A stretch of 21,475 nt of DNA. Source: JBQTHD01 sp052390275. GTDB taxonomy: Bacteria > Actinomycetota > Acidimicrobiia > Acidimicrobiales > AC-14. Every line of letters starts with the position of its first letter. The stretch's first letter is position 1. A program made the position numbers and the translations under genes. The notes beneath the pieces were generated by a model, which worked only from the letters and a program-made list of their open reading frames with translations, had not been told where the DNA came from and did no database searches. This document shows, one piece after another, positions 1 through 8,800 of this stretch. The stretch lies in assembly GCA_052390275.1 (NCBI GenBank), contig JBQTHD010000035.1, positions 1 through 21,475 on the forward strand, read 5' to 3'.

Positions 1-35
1 CGCCGGCCCCAGGACCAGCCTTTTTCGTGCCATGC

Positions 36-62
36 AGAAAAATTCGCGCCCCCCTGGCGAAT
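36..62 (-). terminator. Probable intrinsic terminator after rpsD
   Basis: Read on the minus strand, a six-base-pair stem (ATTCGC/GCGAAT, arms at 57-62 and 42-47) with a nine-base loop runs straight into a run of T residues (A run at 38-42 on the plus strand). It lies about 65 bases past the rpsD stop, in the right orientation to end that transcript. The stem is short, but an AT-rich hairpin followed by a T tract stands out in such GC-rich DNA. If it works, rpsD is transcribed without the genes beyond the window edge. Confidence 0.5.
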
Positions 63-127
63 CTCCTGCAAGGAATTACAAGTTTCTCATTTCACCCAAA
101 CCGCCGCCATGTGCGGAACACGGGACT

Positions 128-742
128 CTAGCGGGAGTAGAGCTCTACCACCAGCATCTCGTTGACGGGCATGTCGATCTGGTCCCGCATGGGCTCGGAC
201 AGGACCGAGACCGCCGTGCGGTCCCCGGAGCGCTCCAGCCAGGCGGGTACCCGGACGTCGCCGAGCATGTCCAGGTTGTGAACCACCGGGGCGATGCCTC
301 GGCCCTTTTCGGTGAGCGAGACCACATCACCGGGGCGAACCCGCTGGGAGGGGATGGTGATGCGCTTGCCGTTGACGGCCACCAGCCCATGGCTCACAAA
401 CTGGCGGGCCTGGGGACGGGTACGGGCCCAGCCGGCGCGATAGACGACGTTGTCGGTTCGGGTTTCCAGCAGCGCCAGGAGGATGTGGCCGGTGACCCCG
501 CTCTGGCGGGTGGCCTCCTCGTAGTAGCGGCGGAACTGACGCTCGAGCACGCCGTACGCGTAGCGCAGCTTCTGCTTTTCCTTGAGCTGGAGGGAGTAGT
601 CAGAGACCCGAAGGCGGCCCCGACCGTGCTGGCCCGGGGGGAATGGCCGCTTCTCCAGAATCTTGGCGCCTTTTCCGTTCTCGAAGACATTCATCCCCAG
701 CCGACGGGAGATCTTCACCTTGGGGCCGGTGTAGCGAGCCAT
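128..742 (-). CDS. rpsD: 30S ribosomal protein S4
   Basis: This 204-residue protein is the primary 16S rRNA-binding protein S4, which starts assembly of the 30S body and in many bacteria also represses translation of its own operon. The N-terminus (MARYTGPKVKISRRLGMNVF) and the segment KRPFPPGQHGRGR are characteristic of bacterial S4. The S4 RNA-binding domain covers roughly residues 93-155, including LETRTDNVVYRAGWARTRPQARQFVSHG and NGKRI. No Cys4 zinc motif is present, so it is the zinc-free form. Length is normal. The ATG start is preceded by a GGAAGGA-type ribosome-binding site. The gene appears to stand alone: its upstream neighbour is a decayed TROVE gene rather than rpsM/rpsK, and a terminator-like hairpin follows it. 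Identification is very secure. Confidence 0.98.
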   Translation of the reverse strand: MARYTGPKVKISRRLGMNVFENGKGAKILEKRPFPPGQHGRGRLRVSDYSLQLKEKQKLRYAYGVLERQFRRYYEEATRQSGVTGHILLALLETRTDNVVYRAGWARTRPQARQFVSHGLVAVNGKRITIPSQRVRPGDVVSLTEKGRGIAPVVHNLDMLGDVRVPAWLERSGDRTAVSVLSEPMRDQIDMPVNEMLVVELYSR

Positions 743-809
743 GAAGCGGTGGTCCTTCCGAAACGCGCGTCACCGCCTGCGGGCGCAGGGGCCGTGCGAC
801 CTTAGCTGA

Positions 810-841
810 CCCGGCGGCCGATCAAAGTTCCGGCCGCCGGG
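810..841 (-). terminator. Strong GC-rich inverted repeat between TROVE pseudogene and rpsD
   Basis: An 11-base perfect inverted repeat (CCCGGCGGCCG at 810-820, its complement at 831-841) encloses a 10-base AT-rich loop. It lies 21 bases past the TROVE stop and 67 bases before the rpsD start. No T tract follows on either strand, so it would be a U-less terminator of the upstream gene, or an element in the rpsD leader where S4 might bind. On the minus strand the loop contains TTGATC and the flank contains TAAGGT, a weak candidate promoter pair spaced about 15 bases. The structure is certain; its role is not. Confidence 0.4.
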
Positions 842-862
842 TCCAAGGGCGTGCTGGTGCTC

Positions 863-2184
863 TCAGATCCCCCGGCCGGCGGCAAAATCGGCCATGACCT
901 GGGGGGCGGCGGTAACGAACCCCACGACGTCGAGCATCCCGGGATCGTCGGGATCGGCGATGGAGAACCCGTTCGACACCATGCCCACCACTATGAGGCG
1001 GGCGGCAATGCCGGTGCGCTCCCGGTAACGCCTCAGGGCCTGGGCGGGATGGACCTCGCCGGCCCAGGTCTCGGAGTCGGTGTAGATGATGAAGGTGTCG
1101 ACCGCCAGACCTCGGTCAAGGGCGTAGAGCATGGGCAGGGAGCAGTCGGTTCCCCCGAACGGCAGCCCGCTCACCGCCTTGACGATGTCGTCGAGACGCT
1201 GGCGGGCCGAAAGGCCAAGGGGGGTGATCCCGTCGGCCTCCGAGTACCACGTGACCCCCGACGGCGAGACCCAGGCCTCGGCACCGGTGCAGGCGAAGCC
1301 CACCGTCTCGACCCTTGGCTCGGTGGCCAACGTCAGGGCGGCCATGGCCGCCGCGCTTTCCAGACCTCAGGCGAGGTGAGATGCTCGGAGTTGATCGCCT
1401 CCCACGGCAAACCCTCGGCTTCGATCAGACGGGCGGATTCAGTGGAGGTGGCCGCATCCTGTGCCCTGCGACGGGCCATGATCAGGCGAGGAGTGGCCTC
1501 AGCGGGCGAGTCCTCCAACTTGCCAACAGCCCAGCGCAGGGCAAGATCGGTTGGGCTCCCCCGCTCGGGGGTTGGCTTGGCCAGCCGCAGCAAATCCCGG
1601 TGGGACCAACCTTCGCGTCGGGCGTACTTGATGAGCTGGAAGGCCAGGGCGTCGGCGTCACGGTCGGTGTACCAGCGGCCAATGGCCCGACGAAGGCCCC
1701 GGCCCCATCCCCGAAACTGCTCCACGAAACCAGCGAACAAGAACAGGTGGGTTCCTGTCCGACACACTCGCGATAGCGCTTCCAGGGCAAGGCGGCGGAC
1801 GTCGGCGTCCGCGCTGGCGCAACAGGCTGCCAGGGCGAAAATGACCGGCGGCTGCTTGGGATTTCGCCCGGCCTCGGAGACTGCCACGATCTAGGCCACC
1901 GTTCGAGGGCCATCCTGGGCCAAGCATCGCAGGACGGCGGTGGCGTTCTCCTTTACCAACCGGCTCTCGGTTGCGTAATAGGAGCCACCGTCGACGCCCA
2001 GGATTAAGAACCGCCGTAGCCGGACCCAGTCATCCACCGCCCAGGTGTAACCCTTCGCAGAGTTGACCACCTGGTCAGAACCCGGGATGGGTTTCGGACT
2101 GCCCTGTCGCCCGGCCGCCCGGAACCCGATAACCGGCGCCACCGGCCCGCCACCGGCCCGCCACCGGCCCGCCACCGGCGACAC
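863..2184 (-). pseudogene. Decayed Ro60/TROVE-domain RNA-binding protein with vWA domain
   Basis: Three collinear minus-strand pieces together resemble a bacterial Ro60 (TROVE) protein, a ring-shaped binder of Y RNA and misfolded RNA. Piece one (2184-1891) carries the N-terminal signature DQVVNSAKGYTWAVDDW and LRRFLILG, and ends at an in-frame TAG (1891-1893). Piece two continues in the same frame (IVAVSEAGRNPK, CRTGTHLFLFAGFVEQFRGW) and ends after EVWKA near 1333. Piece three (1345-863) is in another frame and starts at the middle of the vWA domain (ATEPRVETVGFACTG, GGTDC, YTDSETWAG). The stretch that should join EVWKA to the vWA domain is missing, roughly 110-120 residues judging from my memory of the family. 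It includes the DxSxS MIDAS motif. With a nonsense codon, a deletion and a frameshift the gene cannot make a normal Ro60. The GTG at 2184 is only a nominal start. Confidence 0.85.
2139..2180. repeat. 11-bp tandem repeat at the 5' end of the TROVE pseudogene
   Basis: Three exact copies of CCACCGGCCCG (2139-2149, 2150-2160, 2161-2171) are followed by a partial fourth copy (2172-2180). The repeat lies at the extreme 5' end of the reading frame of the TROVE pseudogene. Because 11 is not a multiple of three, changes in copy number would shift any reading frame that starts upstream of it. Confidence 0.85.
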
Positions 2185-2306
2185 TAGCGGTAGACCGTTG
2201 CGGACCGACGCCTATTTCAGCGCTCAGGCCAGCCCGAGTGGGGTCGTTCGCTCGCTACCACTGCTCGGCCGGCGTGCTTGGTCAGCCGAACGCAGGGGTC
2301 GCCGTG

Positions 2307-2393
2307 TGCCCGGGGTGGGACTTGAACCCACACAGCCCTCACGGGCCAAGGAGGTTTAAGCTCCTCGCGTCTAACCTCTTCCGCCACCCGGGC
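2307..2393 (-). tRNA. tRNA-Leu (anticodon UAA)
   Basis: Read on the minus strand this is an 87-base class II tRNA. The acceptor arms are GCCCGGG (2387-2393) and CCCGGGC (2308-2314), with discriminator A at 2307 as expected for leucine. The anticodon stem-loop is AGGAG-CTTAAAC-CTCCT, giving anticodon UAA, which reads UUA codons. A long variable arm follows, and the T arm is GTGGG-TTCAAGT-CCCAC. CCA is not encoded. UUA is a rare codon in DNA of this composition. Confidence 0.97.
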
Positions 2394-2483
2394 CGGTCCT
2401 AAAAAGCTAGGCCGATGCCAAGGGATGGCGCACCGGCACCGAGCCTGGGCGCCTGATTCAGTGTGTCAGCGAGGGGGCCACCC

Positions 2484-3092
2484 ATGGTCGACGATTCCCA
2501 ACCGGAAGTTTCTGATCCGATCAAGACCGGGCCACTCCCGCCCAAGTCGGTCGCCGCCAATGCGATCGTCGCCAGTTCGGCCGAGGACCGCCCCTCCCCC
2601 TGGATCGCCCTGGTGGCCACGGTGGGGGTGGGCCTGGTGGCCCTGGTCGGGGTGCAGGTGCTCATGGTCCTATTTCAGGGGTTCAGCCTCAAGACCGGCC
2701 AGTGGGGCGGAGTGCCCGATGACCTGTTGGACCGCATCGGCCTGCCTTTCGCCGCTCTGGGCGCGCCGGCGTCGGTGTTCCTCATCCTGGCCATCGCCCT
2801 CATCGCCCTGCCGGATCTGCTGGGCGAACCCGTCACCCCGGGCCAGGACCGCACCACCAGCGTGGCCCTGACAATGACCCTGGTCATCGCTGCACTGCTC
2901 ATGGTGGGCGCGGCTCTCGCCGCGCGCGGTGGCGTGCGCCAGTTCGTGGCCCGCAACCCCGGCGGGGTGCCCATCCCGGTGATGGTTCAGTTCATGGCGT
3001 CGCTCATCGCCGCTTTGGGGGCCGGGTCCCTGGCCTTCTTCTTCGCGAGCGGCCTTCGCCGCCTTCGCCGAGCCTCGACTATTTCTGCCTAG
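2484..3092 (+). CDS. Hypothetical four-helix membrane protein
   Basis: I do not recognise this family. The ATG at 2484 is chosen over an in-frame GTG at 2463 because a purine-rich GAGGGGG ribosome-binding site sits just before it; the product is then 202 residues. After about 35 polar N-terminal residues, four hydrophobic segments can be seen: WIALVATVGVGLVALVGVQV, ASVFLILAIALIALPDLL, VALTMTLVIAALLMVGAAL and MASLIAALGAGSLAFFFASG. The C-terminus is arginine-rich (GLRRLRRAS), suggesting a cytoplasmic tail. No catalytic or metal-binding motif is visible. It is divergent from the tRNA-Leu gene and convergent with mazG, and its stop codon overlaps the mazG stop within one CTAG. No function is proposed. 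Confidence 0.75.
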   Translation: MVDDSQPEVSDPIKTGPLPPKSVAANAIVASSAEDRPSPWIALVATVGVGLVALVGVQVLMVLFQGFSLKTGQWGGVPDDLLDRIGLPFAALGAPASVFLILAIALIALPDLLGEPVTPGQDRTTSVALTMTLVIAALLMVGAALAARGGVRQFVARNPGGVPIPVMVQFMASLIAALGAGSLAFFFASGLRRLRRASTISA

Positions 3093-4594
3093 GCAATCCC
3101 CTCAGATGTGGGGGCGGGCCGGGTGGCGGCCTCGGATTCCTGGAAGGTTCGACGAAACTCCTGGGTGAAGGCGGCCAGGGCCGCTTCGGGATCCACCCCG
3201 GCGGCCCGGGCCCGGGCCACGGCGCCGAAGAGTTCCGCCCCCACCCGGGCGGCCGCCTCTGACAGCGTCTCGTCGGCTTCCTCCTGCGCCCCGACGCCTG
3301 GCACCTTTGCCCCGGCTCGGGCCACCGCCTCCGGCCGGGTCTGGTCCGCTGCCTCTCCCGGGCCGACCGCTGACACGGCGCCGGCCGACTCCGCCTTTCG
3401 CTGCACCTTGGCGGCAAGTGCCAGGGCCGGCAGGCCCGGCGGGATGCCGTCCATGACGCTGCTGCGCCCCTTCTCGGCCAGCTTGGCCTGCTCCCAGTTG
3501 GCCAGGACCGCCTCGGCCGTGTCGGGCGCGTCGTGGGGTACGGCCGGATCGGGGGCGAACACATGGGGGTGGCGGGCCACCAACTTGTCATGCACCCCGC
3601 GGGCAACATCGGCCAGGGTGAAACGGCCGGCCTCAGCCGCCAGGGTGGAGTGGAACACCACCTGGAACAACACGTCGCCCAGTTCCTCGCACAACAGGTC
3701 CCAGGCCTCATCGGCGGGCAGGCCGGCGATGGCCTCGAGCACCTCGTAGGACTCCTCCACCAGGTGCCGCGTGAGGGTGAAATGGGTCTGGGCGCGGTCC
3801 CAGGGACAGCGTTGGCGCAGGTCACGGACGAGATCGGCGAACCGGGCCATCTCCGGCGCCACTGGGGTTCCCAGCCGGGGGATGAACACGCTGGTCAGAT
3901 GATCCGGGGGAATCGAGCGGTCCAACTCTGCCCAATGCAGACGACGGACCTCCTCGTCGGCCAGACCCAGGCGCGACAGGATGGTCACGTCACCAACCGC
4001 CTCGGGGTCGGCGTCGGCGACTTCCCCCAGCACCAGCTTGATGTCGGACATGACCAGCGTGGAGTCGCACTGGGCCACCAGCCATGGCCCACAGCCTCCG
4101 GCCGCCTCCACCCCGAAGCGGTGGCCGTCCACCAGCGTGACCCCCTGGTTGAGCGGATCGATCCCCAGTCGATCCCACACCAGATCCACGAAGGACAACG
4201 AGGCGAGAACCTCGACGGTAACCCGAGGGTCGTGGCGCAGCCGGGCCACCGTCCTCTCCGCCACCGACGCCGAGCCGGGAACGCCGTAGAGCACCGGGCC
4301 GGCGACGGCCTCGGCCACCAGGGTCTCGACTATCGCCTCGTAGACCTGCTCCAAGGAAGTGGCCGACTCGTAGAGGGAGTCGAAGCTGACGGCAGGCTCC
4401 ATGGCGACGGCGGCGGGATGGCGCCGGGTACGGAGAAATCGCCGCGGATGGGTCTCGATAGCCGCCCGGACCTCGGCGGTGATGAGTTCGGGGCCGGCCG
4501 GGCCCAGACCCACGACCACCACCCGAGGCCGCGAACTCTCCCGGTCGGACCTCCCAGCGAAGTGGTCACGAGCCGCGGGCGCGTCGCTGGCCAC
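3089..4594 (-). CDS. mazG: Tetrapyrrole methylase-MazG nucleotide pyrophosphohydrolase fusion
   Basis: This 501-residue protein joins two domains, as in YabN-type proteins. Residues about 23-240 form a tetrapyrrole (corrin/porphyrin) methylase-like domain with the glycine-rich VVVVGLGPAGPELIT segment. Residues about 248-350 form an all-alpha MazG domain with CPWDRAQTHFTLTRHLVEES (263-282) and LCEELGDVLFQVVFH (301-315); these acidic ExxE and ExxD clusters bind Mg2+ and nucleotide. MazG enzymes hydrolyse non-canonical or excess NTPs to NMP and pyrophosphate, cleaning the nucleotide pool. The second MazG repeat, after about residue 400, looks degenerate: the expected EELGD is replaced by RVGAELFGAV, and the stretch before it is rich in Ala and Glu. 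The start is a GTG, 59 bases after the PPIase gene, in an apparent mfd-PPIase-mazG unit. The substrate of the methylase domain is unknown. Confidence 0.93.
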   Translation of the reverse strand: MASDAPAARDHFAGRSDRESSRPRVVVVGLGPAGPELITAEVRAAIETHPRRFLRTRRHPAAVAMEPAVSFDSLYESATSLEQVYEAIVETLVAEAVAGPVLYGVPGSASVAERTVARLRHDPRVTVEVLASLSFVDLVWDRLGIDPLNQGVTLVDGHRFGVEAAGGCGPWLVAQCDSTLVMSDIKLVLGEVADADPEAVGDVTILSRLGLADEEVRRLHWAELDRSIPPDHLTSVFIPRLGTPVAPEMARFADLVRDLRQRCPWDRAQTHFTLTRHLVEESYEVLEAIAGLPADEAWDLLCEELGDVLFQVVFHSTLAAEAGRFTLADVARGVHDKLVARHPHVFAPDPAVPHDAPDTAEAVLANWEQAKLAEKGRSSVMDGIPPGLPALALAAKVQRKAESAGAVSAVGPGEAADQTRPEAVARAGAKVPGVGAQEEADETLSEAAARVGAELFGAVARARAAGVDPEAALAAFTQEFRRTFQESEAATRPAPTSEGIA

Positions 4595-4653
4595 GGCCTG
4601 GGCGCCGAGGTCTGTGTTCCTCGGCTCCTCGATTTGACCGGGGAGTGCCGGAA

Positions 4654-5784
4654 TCAGGGTTGCGGCGTCGAACCGGAAAGGCCCGGATCCCCGGCTGGGC
4701 CACCGCCGGACGGGGGACTCAGATCGGGCAGAACCAGTTGGCTGGCAGCCCGGTCGAGGACCCCGAACCGGGGGTTAACCACGATCTCGGCCTCCTCCAC
4801 CGCTTGGGTCAGGAGGGCCTGAACGCCGTTCTGGCCCCGGTCGGCGATGAGCGAGCGGGCCAGGGGGGCAGCCTCGGCGAACTCCATCTTGCGCTTGGAG
4901 TCCACCCTCAACAGGTGGTACTCGCCCTCGCCGCCCTCCACTGGCTCACCCACCACCCCCACCTCCTGGCGGCCCATGGCGAAGGACAACGATGGTGCCG
5001 CCAGGGTCCCGGGCTGGATCTCACAACCCAGGTCCCCTCCCCTGGCCCGCGTGGACGCGTCGATGGACTCGGCGGCGGCCAGGGTCTCGAACTTCTCGCC
5101 GGCTTCCACGCGAGCCTTGATGGCCAGGGCCTGTTCGCGGGTGGCCACCTTTATCTGGTGGACGCAGTAGCGGAAGAACTCACCCTCGAGGCCCTCGTAG
5201 GCCTCCCGAGTCACCGCCTCGACGTCGTCCACGTCGAGGACATCGAGGGCCAGAACACTCAGTTCCGCCTCCCGGCGGGCCAGGATCTGCTGATAATCCT
5301 CGGGGAACTTGGCAAACACCCCGGGCCGGGCCCGATCGAAATTGCTGGCGAGCGCCACCCGGGAACCGTTGACATCGTCAGTCGTGACCGTCAACTTGCG
5401 CTTGCGCAACTCCTCCTCGACCACCTGGTAGTAGATCTGGCGGGTCAGGGTGAGCGCGGCGATGCTGGCATCGAAGGACCGCAGGCCGGCGCCGTCGACC
5501 TTGACCTGCTGGGTCTCGCCCACCAGGGCGACGTACTCGGTGTTGGAGGCGATGGCCCGAAGTTCGTCCTCCACCACCGCGCTGGTGATGACTTTCCCGT
5601 TCACAGTGGCGGCGAAGGGGGTGGCGGCGGCACAGGCCGACGCGGCCAGGCTGATCACAGCAACTGCGGCCGACGGCCCCCAACGCCGACCGGCCCATGG
5701 ACGACTCAACTTCTCAGGTGGGCGGCGGTCCCGGGCAGGGCTGGGCTCGGCTCGGCCTCGGAAGAGTTCCTCTGAGGGTTTCAC
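4654..5784 (-). CDS. Exported parvulin-type peptidyl-prolyl cis-trans isomerase (SurA/PrsA-like)
   Basis: The 376-residue protein has a polar, Arg-rich N-terminus and then a hydrophobic export segment at about 36-56 ending in SLAASACAAA. The cysteine at 51 could be lipidated, but the lipobox is poor because position -3 is Ala. TVNGKVITSAVVEDELRAI is the typical start of a SurA-like N-domain. The parvulin domain covers about 203-295, with CVHQIKVATREQALAIKARV, an FETLAAAESID stretch, GGDLG (249-253) and the closing GEYHLLRV. Such proteins help fold secreted proteins outside the membrane. The Pro/Gly-rich tail after 355 is probably disordered. It lies 46 bases after mfd and before mazG on the same strand. 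The GTG start at 5784 places the hydrophobic segment fairly far in; a later start is possible. Isomerase activity is inferred from the fold only. Confidence 0.85.
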   Translation of the reverse strand: MKPSEELFRGRAEPSPARDRRPPEKLSRPWAGRRWGPSAAVAVISLAASACAAATPFAATVNGKVITSAVVEDELRAIASNTEYVALVGETQQVKVDGAGLRSFDASIAALTLTRQIYYQVVEEELRKRKLTVTTDDVNGSRVALASNFDRARPGVFAKFPEDYQQILARREAELSVLALDVLDVDDVEAVTREAYEGLEGEFFRYCVHQIKVATREQALAIKARVEAGEKFETLAAAESIDASTRARGGDLGCEIQPGTLAAPSLSFAMGRQEVGVVGEPVEGGEGEYHLLRVDSKRKMEFAEAAPLARSLIADRGQNGVQALLTQAVEEAEIVVNPRFGVLDRAASQLVLPDLSPPSGGGPAGDPGLSGSTPQP

Positions 5785-5830
5785 GGTCCTGGGATGCTAA
5801 CGGTGCAGCCGCGGCCGAAGCAGCCTGTCC

Positions 5831-8800
5831 TCAGGCCGGCGCGGCCACCGGGTCCGGCGGCACGAGCTCGGCCAGAAGATCGGCCAGGCGGGAGGCTACG
5901 GACTCCCCCGGGGTGGCCGAATCGGCAATGGGTACGGCCAACTGGCGGGCGTCCTCCCGCCACTGCGCTCCCCGGGCCAGGCGGGCCAGACGGACCTTCT
6001 GGCTGGCCCGAAGGTCGAGCGGGCCCAGTCGGACCACCACACCGGCGGGCCCGCTCATGCCCGGGGCCCGGATGGCGGTGACGTCGGTGATCCCCAATCG
6101 CAGGCACTGAGCCCGTAAGGCGGCCACCCCCAAAAGGGCGTCGGCTTCGGGTGGGGGAGGTCCGTAGCGGTCCTGCCACTCGATCCGGATGTCGGAGACG
6201 TCAGTGGATACTGACACCGAGGCCAACCGACGGTAGGCCTCGAGGCGGGACTCGTCGTCGGGGATGTAGTCGGCCGACAGGCGGGCATCGCCAGGGAGAT
6301 CGAGGCGGACCTCCGCAGGGGCCTCCACCGTCTCGCCCTTCAGTTCGGCCACAGCCTCGGAGACCATGGTGACGTACAGGTCGTAACCCACCGCGGCGAT
6401 GTGGCCCGACTGCGAGGAGCCCAGCAGGTTTCCCGCCCCCCGGATCTCCAGATCCCGCATGGCCAGCGCGAAACCCGAACCCAGTTGGTTGTGTTCGCCG
6501 ATGGTACGCAGGCGCTCCTCGGCCGTCTCTGACAGAGCCCTGTCCGGAGGGAAGAACAGGTAGGCGTAGGCCCGCTGCCCGGCCCGGCCCACCCGGCCCC
6601 GGATCTGGTGTAGTTGGCCGAGGCCCATGAGGTCGGCTCGGTCCACCACCAGGGTGTTCACCGTGGGCATGTCGATTCCCGACTCGATGATGGTGGTGCA
6701 GACCAAGACGTCGTAGTCCCCGTCCCAGAAGTCGAGCACCACCCGTTCCAGGGCCCCCTCGTCCATCTGCCCGTGGGCTATGGCCACCCGGGCCTCGGGC
6801 ACCATCTCGTTCAACCGGGCGGCCACCGCGTCGATGTCGGAAACCCGGTTGTGGACGAAGAAGACCTGGCCCTCGCGCAACAACTCCCGGCGCAGGGCCT
6901 CGGACACGGCGTTCTCGTCGTACTCGCCCACATAGGTCAAGATGGGTTGACGGTCGGCCGGGGGGGTGTTGAGCACGCTCAGGTCCCGAATTCCGGTCAG
7001 GCTCAGTTCCAGGGTCCGGGGGATGGGGGTCGCGGTCAGGGTGAGAACGTCCACCGAGGATCGGATCGACTTGATGGCCTCCTTGGCCGCCACCCCGAAG
7101 CGCTGCTCCTCGTCGATGACCAGAAGGCCCAGATTCTTGAAGGCAACGTCGGATGACAACAGGCGGTGGGTTCCCACCACCACGTCCACCGCCCCGGTGG
7201 CCAGGCCCTCCACCACCGAGCGGGCCTGAGCCGGGCTGAGGAACCGGGAGAGCACCTCCACCCGGGTGGGGAAGGGCGCGAAGCGGTCGGAGAAGGTGGC
7301 GTAGTGCTGCTGGGCCAACAGGGTGGTGGGCACCAGGATCGCCACCTGGCGCCCGTCGGACACCGCCTTGAAGGCGGCCCTGATGGCCACCTCCGTCTTG
7401 CCGAACCCCACGTCGCCACAGACCAGGCGGTCCATGGGCCGCTCGGCCTCCATGTCGGCCTTCACCTCGGCGATGGCCCGCGCCTGGTCCGGCGTCTCGA
7501 TGAACCCGAAACCTTCCTCCATCTCCGCCTGCCACACCGAATCGGCGGCGAAGGCATGCCCGACGGTGGTGGCCCGGGTTCGGTAGAGGGCCACCAACTC
7601 CTCGGCCACCTCCCGGGCGGCCGAGCGGACCCGGGCCTTGGTCCGGGCCCAGTCCGATCCCCCCAGGCGGGACAGGGTGGGCGCGTCCCCGCCGGTGTAG
7701 TGGCGGATGGCGTCGATCTGATCGGAGGGGATGTAGAGCTTGTCCCCGGAGCGGTACTCGAGCAGGAGGTAGTCCCGGGCGGCACCGCCGATGGCCCGGG
7801 AGACGATCCCGCCGTAGCGGGCCACCCCGTGCTGTTGATGGACCACGTAGTCGCCCGGGGCCAGGTCGTCGACGAAGCGCTGGGCCTCCCGCCGGGCGGG
7901 GCGGACCACCCGGTGGGACCGACGGCGGCCGGTCAGATCGCCCTCGCAGAGGACGGCCAGTTTGGGCTCGGCCAGGATCACCCCCCGTTCGAGGCCCTGG
8001 GCGATTATGCGGCTTCCTCCACCGGCGGCGGCAGGGGTCGCCCCCGCCGCCCCGCGTGGCGCTGTTCCCGGCTTCAACGGGAGGCGAACGCCGCTGTCGG
8101 CCAACTGATCGGCCAAACGGTTGGCCGACGCCTCCCCCTCGGCCGCCACCACCACCTCGTAACCGTCGGCCACCAACTGGGCCACCCGGGCGCCGATACG
8201 CCCCGGGTCCCCCACCACCCGGTCCCAGGGTCGGGCCTCCACCGCCAGGGCGGGTTCGGCGACCCGGGAACCTGCTGCCCCCGGCGCGGTCAGGCTGGCC
8301 GTGATGGTGGCCACGGGCGCCTGGGTGCGGGCCAGCAACCGATCGAAGCTGAGGTGCAGGCTGGGCCATCGGTTCCCCGATCCACCGGGAGACTCAGCCC
8401 CATCTACCCCGGCCAAAGGGGCTTCGGCGAAAGCGGCCCCGGCGGCAGCGGACTCGACGGCAGCGGACTCGACGGCAGCGGACTCGGCGGCAGCGGACTC
8501 GACGGCATCGGACTCGACGGCCTCGGCCCCCAGCGTTGCGCCCGTATCTCCGGGAGGCCGGGAGGCTCCCCATGTCTGGGCCAGGGAGGCGGCGAGGGCC
8601 TCCTCCTCCGCCAGGATCTCCGCCGCCCGGTTGCGCATGACCCGGGGTTCGATCAACACCACCAGGGCATCGGGGCCGACCAGATCCAGCAGGACGTGCT
8701 CGGACTCCGTCACCCAGGGCAGCCACGACTCCATGCCGTCGAAGATCTGACCCTCGGCCAACCGCTCCCACTGCGCCCGGCCCCATGGCGCCCGGGCCAC

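Noticed and set aside
1891..1893. TAG recoding (for example pyrrolysine or readthrough) in the TROVE gene
   Set aside because: The gene carries a second, independent lesion (deletion plus frameshift), so decay explains the TAG more simply. TAG is used as a normal stop by rpsD and mazG in this window.
2307..2393. A tRNA-like Y RNA module next to the TROVE gene
   Set aside because: The structure is a complete tRNA-Leu with normal acceptor, anticodon, variable and T arms and the correct discriminator base, so there is no reason to call it a tRNA-mimic domain of a Y RNA.
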